DNA from: Planctomycetaceae bacterium
Lineage (GTDB): Bacteria > Planctomycetota > Planctomycetia > Planctomycetales > Planctomycetaceae
Reading direction: 5' to 3'
Assembly (NCBI GenBank): GCA_029243145.1
Contig: JAQWSQ010000019.1
Location: forward strand, 62,001-126,000
Length of the DNA: 64,000 bases
This document shows positions 26,800 through 35,341 of the stretch, in pieces. The stretch's first letter is position 1. Each line of letters starts with the position of its first letter. The position numbers and the translations under genes were made by a program. The notes beneath the pieces were generated by a model. That model was not told the origin of the DNA. It made no database searches and was given only the letters and a program-made list of their open reading frames with translations.

Positions 26800-27306
26800 A
26801 TGACCGCATTATTTCTCATCGAGCAAAATGTCAAATCTCTCGTTGATATGTCGACCGCCGTCGATGTGGTCCAAGAAGCATTCCTGCAATGGGCGGACGG
26901 CAGAGCAATGAATGTCTCTCGCCGACGCGCCAAAGCGCCCGGGATCGTGCTGCATTCGCTCTGTGCGGGAGCCGAGTATCTCGGATACGTCGGCTGGAAG
27001 AATTACACGACCACAAAACATGGGGCCAAGTTTCACGTCGCGATCTACGATAACGAAACCGGCGAGATGGCCGCGTTCATCAAAGCCGACTATCTGGGAC
27101 AATTGCGCACCGGTGCTGCGAGTGGAGTCGCGACGGCTGCCATGGCCCGTCCCGAAAGTCGCACGGTCGGTTTGTTCGGGACGGGCGGTCAAGCTCGGAC
27201 AATAACGTTGATTGCGTCGAAGCTTAGAGACGGAGGTTCGACGATTTTGAGGAGTATGCCGATCTTCAGAACAATTATCGCTGTCCATCACTTTGTTCCT
27301 TTTTAA
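26800..27306 (+). pseudogene. Truncated ornithine cyclodeaminase/mu-crystallin family gene
   Basis: 168 codons, about half the usual length of about 320 residues. The N-terminal part is clear: MSTAVDVVQEAFLQWADGRA, YVGWKNYTT, FHVAIYDNETGEMAAFIKADYLGQLRTGAASGVAT (the catalytic K and R-T-G-A region) and the Rossmann start VGLFGTGGQAR. After GGQAR the remaining 35 residues are unrelated, and a stop follows. The missing part holds most of the NAD-binding domain, so activity is very unlikely. Neither of the other forward frames continues the family downstream, so a deletion or rearrangement rather than a single frameshift is inferred. Confidence 0.75.
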
Positions 27307-27338
27307 TCAACCCTAAACTCTCTCTCTGATTAACCAAC

Positions 27339-27878
27339 TCACTCGCGTTCTTTCACATGTGATTGAATGATGGCGAGTACCCGCTGGCAATCTGCATCGG
27401 TATCGAAGAACTCCTGTTTCAGAGTTCCCGGCTTGTATGAGTTCTGATTAAAAAGAAGTAATAAATCATCGTCGATCAGCAGTTCGGCAAATGAGTCCCA
27501 AGCAACAAATCCTTCCACTCGCCAATGCTCTTCATGATACCGATACGAAAGCCCCTCTTCACTAATATTTCCTTCTTCCAATACGAACCAGCTTTTTTGT
27601 TCCTTCGCATTTTGTGTCCGCTGCTGGTGGTTCCAAATGATCCATTTGAAATGCCAGCCAGTGATGAAAAAAGCTCCCAAAGAACTTAAAAACGCGAGCA
27701 TGAATTCGAGCGTATAGTCAGACTCACGATTCAGGTACATCAAAGTTGCCGTACTGAAGGCGATGACGAGAAGGATGAGGTAATAGATACGATCGACTCG
27801 CCGTTCACCGGTAAGTCTCTGACTGCGATGCCAGTCTTCCAGAGTTCGATGCCCACAATAGGGAATTGGATCGTTCAT
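27339..27878 (-). CDS. YcxB-like membrane protein
   Basis: 179 residues from the ATG at 27878; an ATG at 27926 is possible. Two transmembrane helices (about residues 34-52 and 58-80) are followed by a soluble domain with the pattern SWFVLEEGNISEEGLSYRY, WDSFAELLIDDDLLLLFN and a final helix ACQ/CQRVLAIIQSHV. This two-helix plus small-PH-like arrangement resembles YcxB-type proteins, which are of unknown function. The assignment rests on architecture, not on a motif. It is convergent with the broken cyclodeaminase gene. Confidence 0.55.
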   Translation of the reverse strand: MNDPIPYCGHRTLEDWHRSQRLTGERRVDRIYYLILLVIAFSTATLMYLNRESDYTLEFMLAFLSSLGAFFITGWHFKWIIWNHQQRTQNAKEQKSWFVLEEGNISEEGLSYRYHEEHWRVEGFVAWDSFAELLIDDDLLLLFNQNSYKPGTLKQEFFDTDADCQRVLAIIQSHVKERE

Positions 27879-28714
27879 GGGATTGGCGTTTCTTCTTTCC
27901 GTAGTGATTGACTGAAGAAGTTGCACTCATGATATCTGACACGTCAATATTGAAACCGTTCGCAAAAATGTTCGATCATCTTCACTCATTGAGCGACGAT
28001 CATGTTTCATCAAACGCATTTATCAGAGAATGATTTGATGTTAGGGAGACCGCGGAAAAGAGTGGCTTGCTCTTATCGACTGGCGCACGAGGCTGATATC
28101 GATTCGCTCAATTCGTTTCCAAAATAGCCTCTTGTGACTGTTTGGCACCATTGCGTCAAAAAATTGATCGGGCATAACTCATCTTGCAAATTCGTTCGTA
28201 CCAGAGTTAGCGTTCGTGGTTCGAATAGTGACATTGCCCGGCCAGCTTGCGCTGGCGGCTCAAAAACGAATAGAATGTTGAAGAATGACGAGTGCTGCAA
28301 CGTGAGAAAGGAAGCGATCTCGCGTGACGTGGAAGGTACGCACCCAGAAAAAGCAGTATCTCTTCAATACAATTGACACAAATCGAAGGGGGTCAACAAC
28401 TTGCTCAAGAGTATGGAAGATGCCGGGTCAAGATTTGGTCAAGGTGTGTCCCCGAATCCCCGAATCTTGACATCTTGAAACGGGTGTTGAGTGTTCTGAA
28501 ATGAAAGTCGTCTGGACATTCGTTTCAGGTTGGTCCGCAGAAGCAAAGCCGATATATCTTTGACAATTTGATATGACATCGCAACAAGCATGAACTCATT
28601 CCGCATGAGACGAAAAACTGAAGAGTGATCACCATTCGCTTATGGTTTTTCGACAACGCCTTAACTAAAATTAATCTCGACGCCTTCACTCTCTCTTTGA
28701 TCAGGAAATCTGAC
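27879..28714. other. Long intergenic region with one REP-like palindrome
   Basis: About 835 bases without a supported gene; frames found on both strands are short and unlike any family. It holds REP-like element D (28237-28260) and must carry the promoter of the substrate-binding lipoprotein. No terminator, tRNA or riboswitch is evident. Confidence 0.5.
28237..28260 (+). repeat. REP-like palindrome with GCTTGCGC loop, copy D
   Basis: GCCAGC / GCTGGC arms enclose TTGC, so that the conserved core GCTTGCGC (28245-28252) spans the loop. Shares the core with copies at 43868, 45652 and 47155, with different arm bases that still pair. Confidence 0.55.
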
Positions 28715-29713
28715 GTGTCATTATTTTCTCAGAACTATTATCGGTCCACTCTGTTGGGATTGTTGTTAGCCCTTGTTTGCTTGAGCGGTTGCAACTCGGA
28801 TGAACAGGCCGCCAATCAAACGACTGCAGACGGACTCACCAAAGTCACGCTCATGCTTAACTGGTTTCCCGAAGCCGAGCATGGTGGATTTTACGCGGCT
28901 CTCAAGCACGGCTACTACAAAGAAGCCGGTCTTGAAGTCGAAATTATTCCCGGCGGTCCGGGATCTCCCGTACAACAAAAAGTGGCTCGCGGAGATGTCA
29001 CCTTCGGCGTAACGAATGCCGATGATGTGTTGTTGGCGCGTGCTCAGGATGCTGATGTCGTTGCGGTGATGGCACCTCTGCAAACATCGCCGCGCTGTGT
29101 GATGGTGCATAAGTCGTCGGGAATTGAAAACTTTGATCAGCTCAAAAATGTCACGCTGGCGATGAGTGGTGGCAAGGCTTGGGCACAGTTTCTCAAACAA
29201 ACATTGCCTCTCGACGGCGTCGAGTTACAGGAAGGTGCCGCCGTTGCCAAGTTTCTCGTTGATGAAAACTATGCACAGCAGGCGTACATTTTCAGCGAGC
29301 CATTTGTCGCCGAGCAGGAAGGAGGCGACCCGGTCAGCTTGCTTGTTTCCGAACTCGGCTTCAACCCATATACGAGCTTGCTAATTACGAAACAATCCCT
29401 CATTGACGAACAACCAGAACTGGTTCAGAAAATGGTGACTGCATCGATCAAAGGGTGGGACAAGTATCTCGCCGAACCGGAAGAGACCAACGCCCATATT
29501 CACGAGCAGAATGAAGAGATGGGGCTCGAAATTCTTGCCTACGGAGTCGAAGCGATGAAGCCACTGTGTATCGTCGAAGAAGAGGACGGCAGCACCGGAC
29601 ATATGACCGTCGAGCGGTGGAAGACATTGCATCAGCAGATGATCGACGTTGACGCGATTGAGCCGGACTCAGTCGATCCGAAGAAGGCGTTTACGACACA
29701 ATTCCTGCAATAG
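28715..29713 (+). CDS. NMT1/THI5-like ABC substrate-binding lipoprotein
   Basis: 332 residues from a GTG at 28715 with a CAGGAAA ribosome site; upstream start codons give an improbable leader. The lipoprotein signal is LLGLLLALVCLSGC with the lipobox LSGC. The mature part follows the SsuA/THI5/NMT1 binding-protein pattern: TLMLNWFPEAEHGGFYAALKHGYYKEAGLEVEIIPGG, VTFGVTNADDVLLARA, YIFSEPFVAEQEG and a helical C-terminus. Such proteins deliver pyrimidine precursors of thiamine, sulfonates or related small molecules to an ABC permease. No permease or ATPase gene is adjacent. Confidence 0.85.
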   Translation: MSLFSQNYYRSTLLGLLLALVCLSGCNSDEQAANQTTADGLTKVTLMLNWFPEAEHGGFYAALKHGYYKEAGLEVEIIPGGPGSPVQQKVARGDVTFGVTNADDVLLARAQDADVVAVMAPLQTSPRCVMVHKSSGIENFDQLKNVTLAMSGGKAWAQFLKQTLPLDGVELQEGAAVAKFLVDENYAQQAYIFSEPFVAEQEGGDPVSLLVSELGFNPYTSLLITKQSLIDEQPELVQKMVTASIKGWDKYLAEPEETNAHIHEQNEEMGLEILAYGVEAMKPLCIVEEEDGSTGHMTVERWKTLHQQMIDVDAIEPDSVDPKKAFTTQFLQ

Positions 29714-29810
29714 ATGGAACTATGTCAGAAGATCTTCGTATTTCGTCCAACGAATGAACCATTTTTGATGTAGATAGCTACATCCACACTCTCTGCAGGG
29801 AGAACGACTC

Positions 29811-30304
29811 ATGTTGCCGCGTTTCGGATTACTTTGCGTTTGTCTCGTCATGGCGTTGACCGGAGCACTGGTCGCCTCTTCTTCGGATTCCGTTTCTGAG
29901 CATAAGTTTACAGAGATTCAAGGACCTGTCTGGATTGACCACGGGCTGGGTGCTTTCCGGGCAGAAATTCTGGAATTTCGAGAACTGAGACAAAGTGATC
30001 GAGCTGTTTCCATCTCAGACAAACCGCGCTACCTCTTGAAGCTGCGTATGATCGAGAAGAATAATAGTCCAATTCCGCTCAGAACACCCATGAAAATCGT
30101 CACACTGGCAGTGGGTGCGGATCTGGAATATTTGAAGGTCAAGGATCAGCAAAAAATAACGTTGATGTACACCTCAGTTCATGGAATGTTGAAGTCACTC
30201 TTCTACCTGGGGTGCTGATCACCCCATTTGTGAATGTCCGAGAAGTGAGCGAGCTTTGGCCGTTCTGTCTACGAAAACTGCGAATCATTCTTGATCCTGC
30301 TTGA
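29811..30304 (+). pseudogene. Small exported protein of unknown family, frameshifted in an A6 run
   Basis: Starts at the ATG at 29811 with a GGGAGA ribosome site and a signal peptide (LLCVCLVMALTGALVASSS). The listed frame ends at 30218 after an abrupt change of composition. If the run of six A at 30151-30156 had one more A, the frame would continue as NNVDVHLSSWNVEVTLLPGV through ITPFVNVREVSELWPFCL to a TGA at 30302-30304, giving about 164 residues with consistent beta-strand character. I therefore treat it as one frameshifted gene. Function unknown. Confidence 0.6.
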
Positions 30305-30351
30305 CCTCTCTCAGTAAACTGAAAGAGTCTCATCATTAAAGGATTGATCTT

Positions 30352-30684
30352 ATGCGTTCGCTTTTGCTGGAACGTCACTTGAAAATTGTTGTGCTGATTT
30401 GTTTAGTTTCTCTCACCGCAGGATGTGGAGAACAAGATGCGTCAGTGACTGTCACTCTTGAAATTTCGGGGATTAGCGATCAAGCCGACCGTGAACAAGT
30501 GCAGGAAAAATTAAAAGGCATGACGGACGGCAACAGCCATTCCATGAGGTCCAATTACTCCGGCAATCAAATGTCGATCACTTTGTCACCCGTGACCGAT
30601 GTGGATGCGTTTGCTCAGAAGATTGACTTCGGCAACGTGACCGATGTTTCTGATCGAACGGTCAAAGTTGATTTTGTTCCGTGA
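30352..30684 (+). CDS. Small lipoprotein of unknown function
   Basis: 110 residues with an AAAGGA ribosome site. Signal peptide with lipobox LTAGC (Cys at residue 25). The short mature domain is beta-rich and shows no recognised motif; its TVTLEISGISDQADREQVQEKLKGM start resembles heavy-metal-associated-like or secretin-like small ferredoxin folds only by pattern. Overlaps the next gene by 4 bp (GTGA), so both are probably translated together. Confidence 0.6.
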   Translation: MRSLLLERHLKIVVLICLVSLTAGCGEQDASVTVTLEISGISDQADREQVQEKLKGMTDGNSHSMRSNYSGNQMSITLSPVTDVDAFAQKIDFGNVTDVSDRTVKVDFVP

Positions 30685-31178
30685 ATGAATTTGCTCGATT
30701 CATCTTGCCGTTTATCTCGCTCGTGCTTTTTCTGACAACAGTTGCATTGATCGCAAGACGCTACGCCGGAAATGATTCCGACATTAATGATTCGTACGAA
30801 AAGAAAAATTCGATCGGGTTCTGGGTTCGTTTTTGTTTTATCGCAAGTCTTTCGATTCTGGCTGCGAACTGGTTACTGCCATGGGACAACGTAACGGTAG
30901 AACCTCCATCAGGAGAGGTTAACGCCAACATCAGTAGGATTGGGGCGGCTCTTCAGGATTGTTATTGGGGCACAGGGTCAGCGACTACAAAAGTGACGGA
31001 GTTGCCGCAATTATTTGAAAAATATCTAGAACGAGATCACTCACTCTCGGAGATGATTGACTCCGGGAAAGATATCTGGGGGCATCCGCTGGTCATTTTA
31101 CCGGTGGAAGGAAAATCAGGGCAGTTCACGTTACGCAGTGTTGTGAGGATGGGATCATCGACACCAGTGACGATCTGA
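30681..31178 (+). CDS. Two-helix membrane protein with pseudopilin-like C-terminal domain
   Basis: 165 residues from a GTG overlapping the preceding stop codon. Transmembrane helices lie at about residues 5-25 and 47-67. The C-terminal domain (NANISRIGAALQDCYWG..., DIWGHPLVILPVEGKSGQFTLRSV) resembles the soluble part of type II secretion system pseudopilins such as GspG (D-x-WG-x-P-x-x-Y pattern), here without the N-terminal prepilin motif. This similarity is suggestive only. Convergent with the sulfatase at 31229. Confidence 0.6.
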   Translation: MNEFARFILPFISLVLFLTTVALIARRYAGNDSDINDSYEKKNSIGFWVRFCFIASLSILAANWLLPWDNVTVEPPSGEVNANISRIGAALQDCYWGTGSATTKVTELPQLFEKYLERDHSLSEMIDSGKDIWGHPLVILPVEGKSGQFTLRSVVRMGSSTPVTI

Positions 31179-31228
31179 TTGTCGCTTATACTGCTATGAG
31201 TTCTGATTGATCAGCACATCAGCAACCA

Positions 31229-32617
31229 CTACTTTCCCAGCACCAACGGAACTGCCTCTTTCACGATCCCGGCGGGACGTTGCAGTTCTCCTGTTTGATC
31301 CTTGTCGCCGTAATGCTGGCGGGCTCGCTCTGCGTAAGCTAAGAGCAACTTCACAACTTCAGGATGATCTTTTGCCACATCGTTCGCTTCCGTAATGTCG
31401 TCTTCCAGATTATAGAGTTTCATAGGAATTTGTTGTGCTGGCTTATTTCTTGGTTTGACGGTTTTTGCCAAATGCAGTTTCCATGGACCAGAACGGACGG
31501 CTTGCAACGTATCGCGAAAGTAATAGTAGTAAGCTTCGTGAGGTGACTTCTTCGACGTGCCCAGAAAAACCTCGGCGATTGATCGACCGTCGATATGACT
31601 TTCGGCCGGTGCGTCTGCTGACGAGAGTTCTGCAAACGTCGGCAGTAAATCGATGGTCGAGGCGACTTGGTCAAACTCCGACCCGGCTGGGATATGTCCC
31701 GGCCAGCGAACAACGCACGGCACTCGCATGCCCCCTTCCATCGTGCTGCCTTTGAAGCCAGAAAGCGGTTTGTTACTGCCTCCCCAACGGCTGGCGGCAC
31801 CGTTGTCGGAGGTGAATAAAACCAGCGTTCGCTCATCGAGATTGAGCTTTGCGAGTGTCTTCAAGATCTCGCCGGTCGACCAATCAATCTCTTCCACGCA
31901 GTCTCCGTAGCCTCCATTCACACTTTGTCCGGCGAACTCTTTGCTGGAATGAACCGGGTTATGGGGCATGGTGTGAGGGAGATAGATGAAGAAGGGTTTG
32001 TCTTTGTTTTGGGTGATGAACTTGACGGCGTGTTCGGTATAGCGTTTCGTGATCGTGTTTTGATTGACGGGTGCTTCAATGACTGTCTTATCCACCAACA
32101 GAGGCAAGGGAGGATTCTGTTTGCGCTGTTTCGATCCCATGTCATTGCTGTAGGGAATTCCGAAGTATTGATCGAATCCCTGTTCGGTGGGCAGAAACTC
32201 TTTTTGATCACCCAGATGCCATTTGCCAATGCAGGCAGTGGCGTAGCCTTTGGTTTTCAAAACTTCCGCAATAGTGGTTTCTTGAGGATTCAATCCTTTT
32301 CGTGCGAGTGGAAATAGCACCCATTCACCGCGTGCCGATTCGTGCATGTTGACACGCCGGGGGTAACAACCGGTCATTAAGCTAGATCGTGAAGGCGTAC
32401 AGACGCCGCAAGTGGAATAAAAACTCGTTAGCTTCATGCCTTCCGCAGCCAGGCGATCAATGTTGGGTGTACGATGTTTTTCAGAACCGAAACAGCCAAT
32501 ATCACCGTAACCAAGATCGTCACAGAAGATGAGAATGATGTTGGGTGGTGCGGCCGAGAGAGGGGATGAGACGAATATTGTCAGACCAGTCAACAGCAGT
32601 GCGAGGCGCAGACGCAT
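31229..32617 (-). CDS. Exported formylglycine-dependent sulfatase (copy 1)
   Basis: 462 residues. The AAGGAA ribosome site fixes the ATG at 32617, giving a signal peptide ending SPLSA. The sulfatase signature is C73-T-P-S-R77, where the Cys is converted to formylglycine. Metal ligands are visible in FCDDLGYGD (D33, D34) and LFTSDNGA, and the GKWHLG motif is present. It hydrolyses sulfate esters, probably of algal or other polysaccharides, in the periplasm (family knowledge). It lies 30 bp downstream of the CinA-type gene on the same strand. Confidence 0.92.
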   Translation of the reverse strand: MRLRLALLLTGLTIFVSSPLSAAPPNIILIFCDDLGYGDIGCFGSEKHRTPNIDRLAAEGMKLTSFYSTCGVCTPSRSSLMTGCYPRRVNMHESARGEWVLFPLARKGLNPQETTIAEVLKTKGYATACIGKWHLGDQKEFLPTEQGFDQYFGIPYSNDMGSKQRKQNPPLPLLVDKTVIEAPVNQNTITKRYTEHAVKFITQNKDKPFFIYLPHTMPHNPVHSSKEFAGQSVNGGYGDCVEEIDWSTGEILKTLAKLNLDERTLVLFTSDNGAASRWGGSNKPLSGFKGSTMEGGMRVPCVVRWPGHIPAGSEFDQVASTIDLLPTFAELSSADAPAESHIDGRSIAEVFLGTSKKSPHEAYYYYFRDTLQAVRSGPWKLHLAKTVKPRNKPAQQIPMKLYNLEDDITEANDVAKDHPEVVKLLLAYAERARQHYGDKDQTGELQRPAGIVKEAVPLVLGK

Positions 32618-32646
32618 TAAAATGTTCCTTTTGAAAAAAGGGGGGT

Positions 32647-33159
32647 TCAAGTCTCCAGAAATTCAATCACAGTTTGTAACAACAATTCGACAGCAGCCCG
32701 TTGTCGATAGAGTCGTAGAGTAATCCCGTCTTCGGCTTGATTGTCGGGAATCGTAGCCGGTAATTCAACAAGTTTTGTCAGTCGTCGATGGTCACGAGAG
32801 ATGATGGCGATCCAGGCGGTGCCGTCCGTTCGGGGAGAGGCGTTCGGTCCCAGGTCACCCGTAATGGCGGCGGCGATCGTCGCATGAGAGGTCAGATCTA
32901 AGACGCCTTCAGACATCGCGATGGCGACTTCCTCGCTAACGTAACCATGTTGGTCAATCAAAGCGGGAGCAATATTGAGCCACGCCACTTTGGTCGGTAT
33001 CTGGTACACAACCGCCGATCCACAAAGATGTTGCGAAATTCCAGCAACACTGGCCAGTCTCGCCGAAGCCAGTCCTGCCGTGCAGCTTTCCGCAAAAACC
33101 AATTGTTCTCCACTTTGTTGAAGATGTGTCGCGAGCGATTGTGGAGTGTCTGTGTGCAT
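32647..33159 (-). CDS. pncC: CinA C-terminal domain protein, nicotinamide-nucleotide amidase
   Basis: 170 residues from the ATG at 33159 with an AGCAGG site. Stand-alone PncC-type domain: FAESCTAGLASARLASVAG, VVYQIPTKVAWL, AIAMSEGVL and AAITGDLGP blocks. It deamidates nicotinamide mononucleotide to nicotinate mononucleotide in pyridine-nucleotide recycling. The usual GxxGP block is ITGDLGP here. Next to a sulfatase by chance or shared transcript; no functional link is apparent. Confidence 0.9.
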   Translation of the reverse strand: MHTDTPQSLATHLQQSGEQLVFAESCTAGLASARLASVAGISQHLCGSAVVYQIPTKVAWLNIAPALIDQHGYVSEEVAIAMSEGVLDLTSHATIAAAITGDLGPNASPRTDGTAWIAIISRDHRRLTKLVELPATIPDNQAEDGITLRLYRQRAAVELLLQTVIEFLET

Positions 33160-33340
33160 TATTGGCCTGCTCGATGGATCCTGATTATCGATAGATAAGT
33201 CGTTTCTCATATCAGCATATCAGGAAAGGTGTTATTTTTTCCGACTTTATCATCTGATTTCTCGTATAATCGATCTTCAACGATTCATCATGCGGCTGTC
33301 GTTCTGGCAACATGTCGTTTCAATTCGACGAGGTTATATT

Positions 33341-34237
33341 ATGTCGCTCTCTACGTTTCGACCGTCGTTTATGGCCTGCTTGGTCTGTCTGCTCTTCCTG
33401 GCCCTTTCTCATGCTGTATCCGTACAAAATCTCTACGGACAACCTGTCGTCACGGAAGAATCTGAGAAGGCGAAAGAGAAAGAAACCGATGACCCCGCGG
33501 TTGATCAGAAAGACAAAAAACCAAAATCCGAATTTCGCAAAGAGTCTCCCGAAGAACGACGACGACGGATTCGGGAACGTGCGCAAAATAGCATGGGATC
33601 TGTGACGAATTTGGTCGGCATCCCGCAAATTCAGAAAGAGCTCGATCTCTCTGACGATCAACGCAAACAGATTGCGGACCAGGTAAAGTCAATGCAGCTC
33701 TATCTGCGTCAGCAGTTTACGGATGTTCGCAAATTACCCCGCGCGGAACAGTCAGCTAAGATACGAGAATTAAAAGTTGCCACGTCTCCGTTCGTCAATG
33801 AACAACAAGCGAAAATTCTCGAAGTGTTAACACCCTCACAGAGAAATCGACTCACAGGAATTTCCATGCAGTACCGGGGAGTCGAATCCCTTCTGGATGA
33901 TCAAATTGCTGATCTGTTGGGGCTTACCAAAGAACAACGCGAAGAAATATTGATGATTACTGAGGATCTCGATATCACCTTGGCTACCGAACGTCAAAAA
34001 ATGGTGAGTCAACAGTTCGAGGAACGCCAGAAAGGACGAAATGAGTTCTTAAAGAAGATGCAGCGTCTTCGCAAGCAGGCCGAGGAGAAAATGCTTGCCG
34101 TCTTGACCGAGGAACAACGCGAAAGATTTGAACTGCTACAGGGAGAGAAATTCCGAGTTCGTCGACCGAAAGGTCCGACATTGATTCAGTCTCCAGAGAC
34201 AGACTCTGCACCCGTGCCGCTCAAAAAGCTCGATTGA
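33341..34237 (+). CDS. Exported CpxP/Spy-like helical protein
   Basis: 298 residues from the ATG at 33341; earlier ATG at 33290 is less likely. Signal peptide (FMACLVCLLFLALSHAVS), a charged Lys/Glu/Arg-rich linker (about residues 45-90), then repeated helical units with L-x-L-(S/T)-x-(D/E)-QR: LDLSDDQRKQIADQV, LTPSQRNRLTGIS, LGLTKEQREEILM and LTEEQRERFELLQG. Such LTxxQ repeats occur in CpxP/Spy-type periplasmic chaperones and in many planctomycete hypotheticals. The role is inference. Length is two to three times that of Spy. Confidence 0.65.
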   Translation: MSLSTFRPSFMACLVCLLFLALSHAVSVQNLYGQPVVTEESEKAKEKETDDPAVDQKDKKPKSEFRKESPEERRRRIRERAQNSMGSVTNLVGIPQIQKELDLSDDQRKQIADQVKSMQLYLRQQFTDVRKLPRAEQSAKIRELKVATSPFVNEQQAKILEVLTPSQRNRLTGISMQYRGVESLLDDQIADLLGLTKEQREEILMITEDLDITLATERQKMVSQQFEERQKGRNEFLKKMQRLRKQAEEKMLAVLTEEQRERFELLQGEKFRVRRPKGPTLIQSPETDSAPVPLKKLD

Positions 34238-34333
34238 ATCAGTTCTCCGGTCTGGAAGACTCCCTCGTGTCTTGATGAGCCGTTAGGATAGAACGACCCA
34301 TTTGGTCTTAGTTCTTATAGTTGGGCTGTTCTC

Positions 34334-35233
34334 ATGACTGTCTCCTTACCTGCTCCCGGCACTCCTCCGGCTCCTGAAAAAAATCAGGTTGCGTTTCAAA
34401 AGTTTTGCGAAGTGGTCGCCAAGTTGCGTTCGCCGGAAGGTTGTCCGTGGGATCGCAAGCAGACACTCGAAACCATCAAGCCCCACACACTCGAAGAAAC
34501 TTACGAATTGCTGGAAGCCATCGATTCGGGTGACGATGCCCATATTGTCGAAGAGTTGGGAGACGTTTTGTTACAAGTCGTGCTCGATGCTCAGATTGGA
34601 GCGGATGAGGGGCGATTTGAAATTGTGGAAGTAATCGAAGGGATCACTGCGAAGATGATACGCAGGCATCCGCACGTTTTTGGTGATGCCATCGCCAAAA
34701 CTACCGACGATGTTCGTCGAAACTGGGACGCTGCAAAGAACTCAGAAGCCGAGAAGAAGGATCGTGAATCTCTGCTCGATGGATTACCAACCGCACTCCC
34801 GCAACTGGCGCGTGCCTCCAGACTCGCATCCAAGGCGGCCCGTGTTGGTTATGATTTTCCCCAACGAGAGATGTTGTTTGCCAAGCTGCAGGAAGAACTC
34901 TCGGAACTCGCTGACGAACTGTTCCCGAACGGAGAGATCCCCAATGTTCCCGCAGAAGTCGATGCCGAGATGGTTCCCGATGAACCAATTGATGATAGGG
35001 CTTTGAAGTCGCGTGTGGAAAGCGAACTCGGAGATGTCTTATTTGTCTTGGCGAACGTCGCTCGGCGTTGGGGCATCAACCCGGAAGAAGCGCTGCGACA
35101 AAGCAACGAAAAGTTCGAACGTCGCTTTCGCTACATCGAAGATCGCGTCCGCGAAGAGGGCAAAACCATGACGGAAGTTTCACTCATCGAGATGGAAACA
35201 CATTATCAGGACGGAAAATCGAAAGAGGACTGA
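34334..35233 (+). CDS. mazG: Nucleoside triphosphate pyrophosphohydrolase MazG
   Basis: 299 residues with two MazG domains. The first has [27 protein letters not shown] and [11 protein letters not shown], giving the metal-binding ExxE...ExxD pattern. The second has [13 protein letters not shown] and [19 protein letters not shown]. It hydrolyses NTPs to NMP and pyrophosphate, removing aberrant or excess nucleotides. A linker of about 25 residues rich in Pro and acidic residues within the second domain is longer than in E. coli. Confidence 0.95.
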   Translation: MTVSLPAPGTPPAPEKNQVAFQKFCEVVAKLRSPEGCPWDRKQTLETIKPHTLEETYELLEAIDSGDDAHIVEELGDVLLQVVLDAQIGADEGRFEIVEVIEGITAKMIRRHPHVFGDAIAKTTDDVRRNWDAAKNSEAEKKDRESLLDGLPTALPQLARASRLASKAARVGYDFPQREMLFAKLQEELSELADELFPNGEIPNVPAEVDAEMVPDEPIDDRALKSRVESELGDVLFVLANVARRWGINPEEALRQSNEKFERRFRYIEDRVREEGKTMTEVSLIEMETHYQDGKSKED

Positions 35234-35341
35234 TAGGACAGTTTTTTGCGGATGACATCATTCACTGCTTGACCTCATGGTGGCATAGGAGTGAAGATAG
35301 AAGCGTCGCAATCTTCTTCATACTCCGAGAAAGTCGCTCAA

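Noticed and set aside
28134-28376. 80-residue plus-strand frame in the long gap
   Set aside because: It reads through the REP-like palindrome and has no start signal or family.
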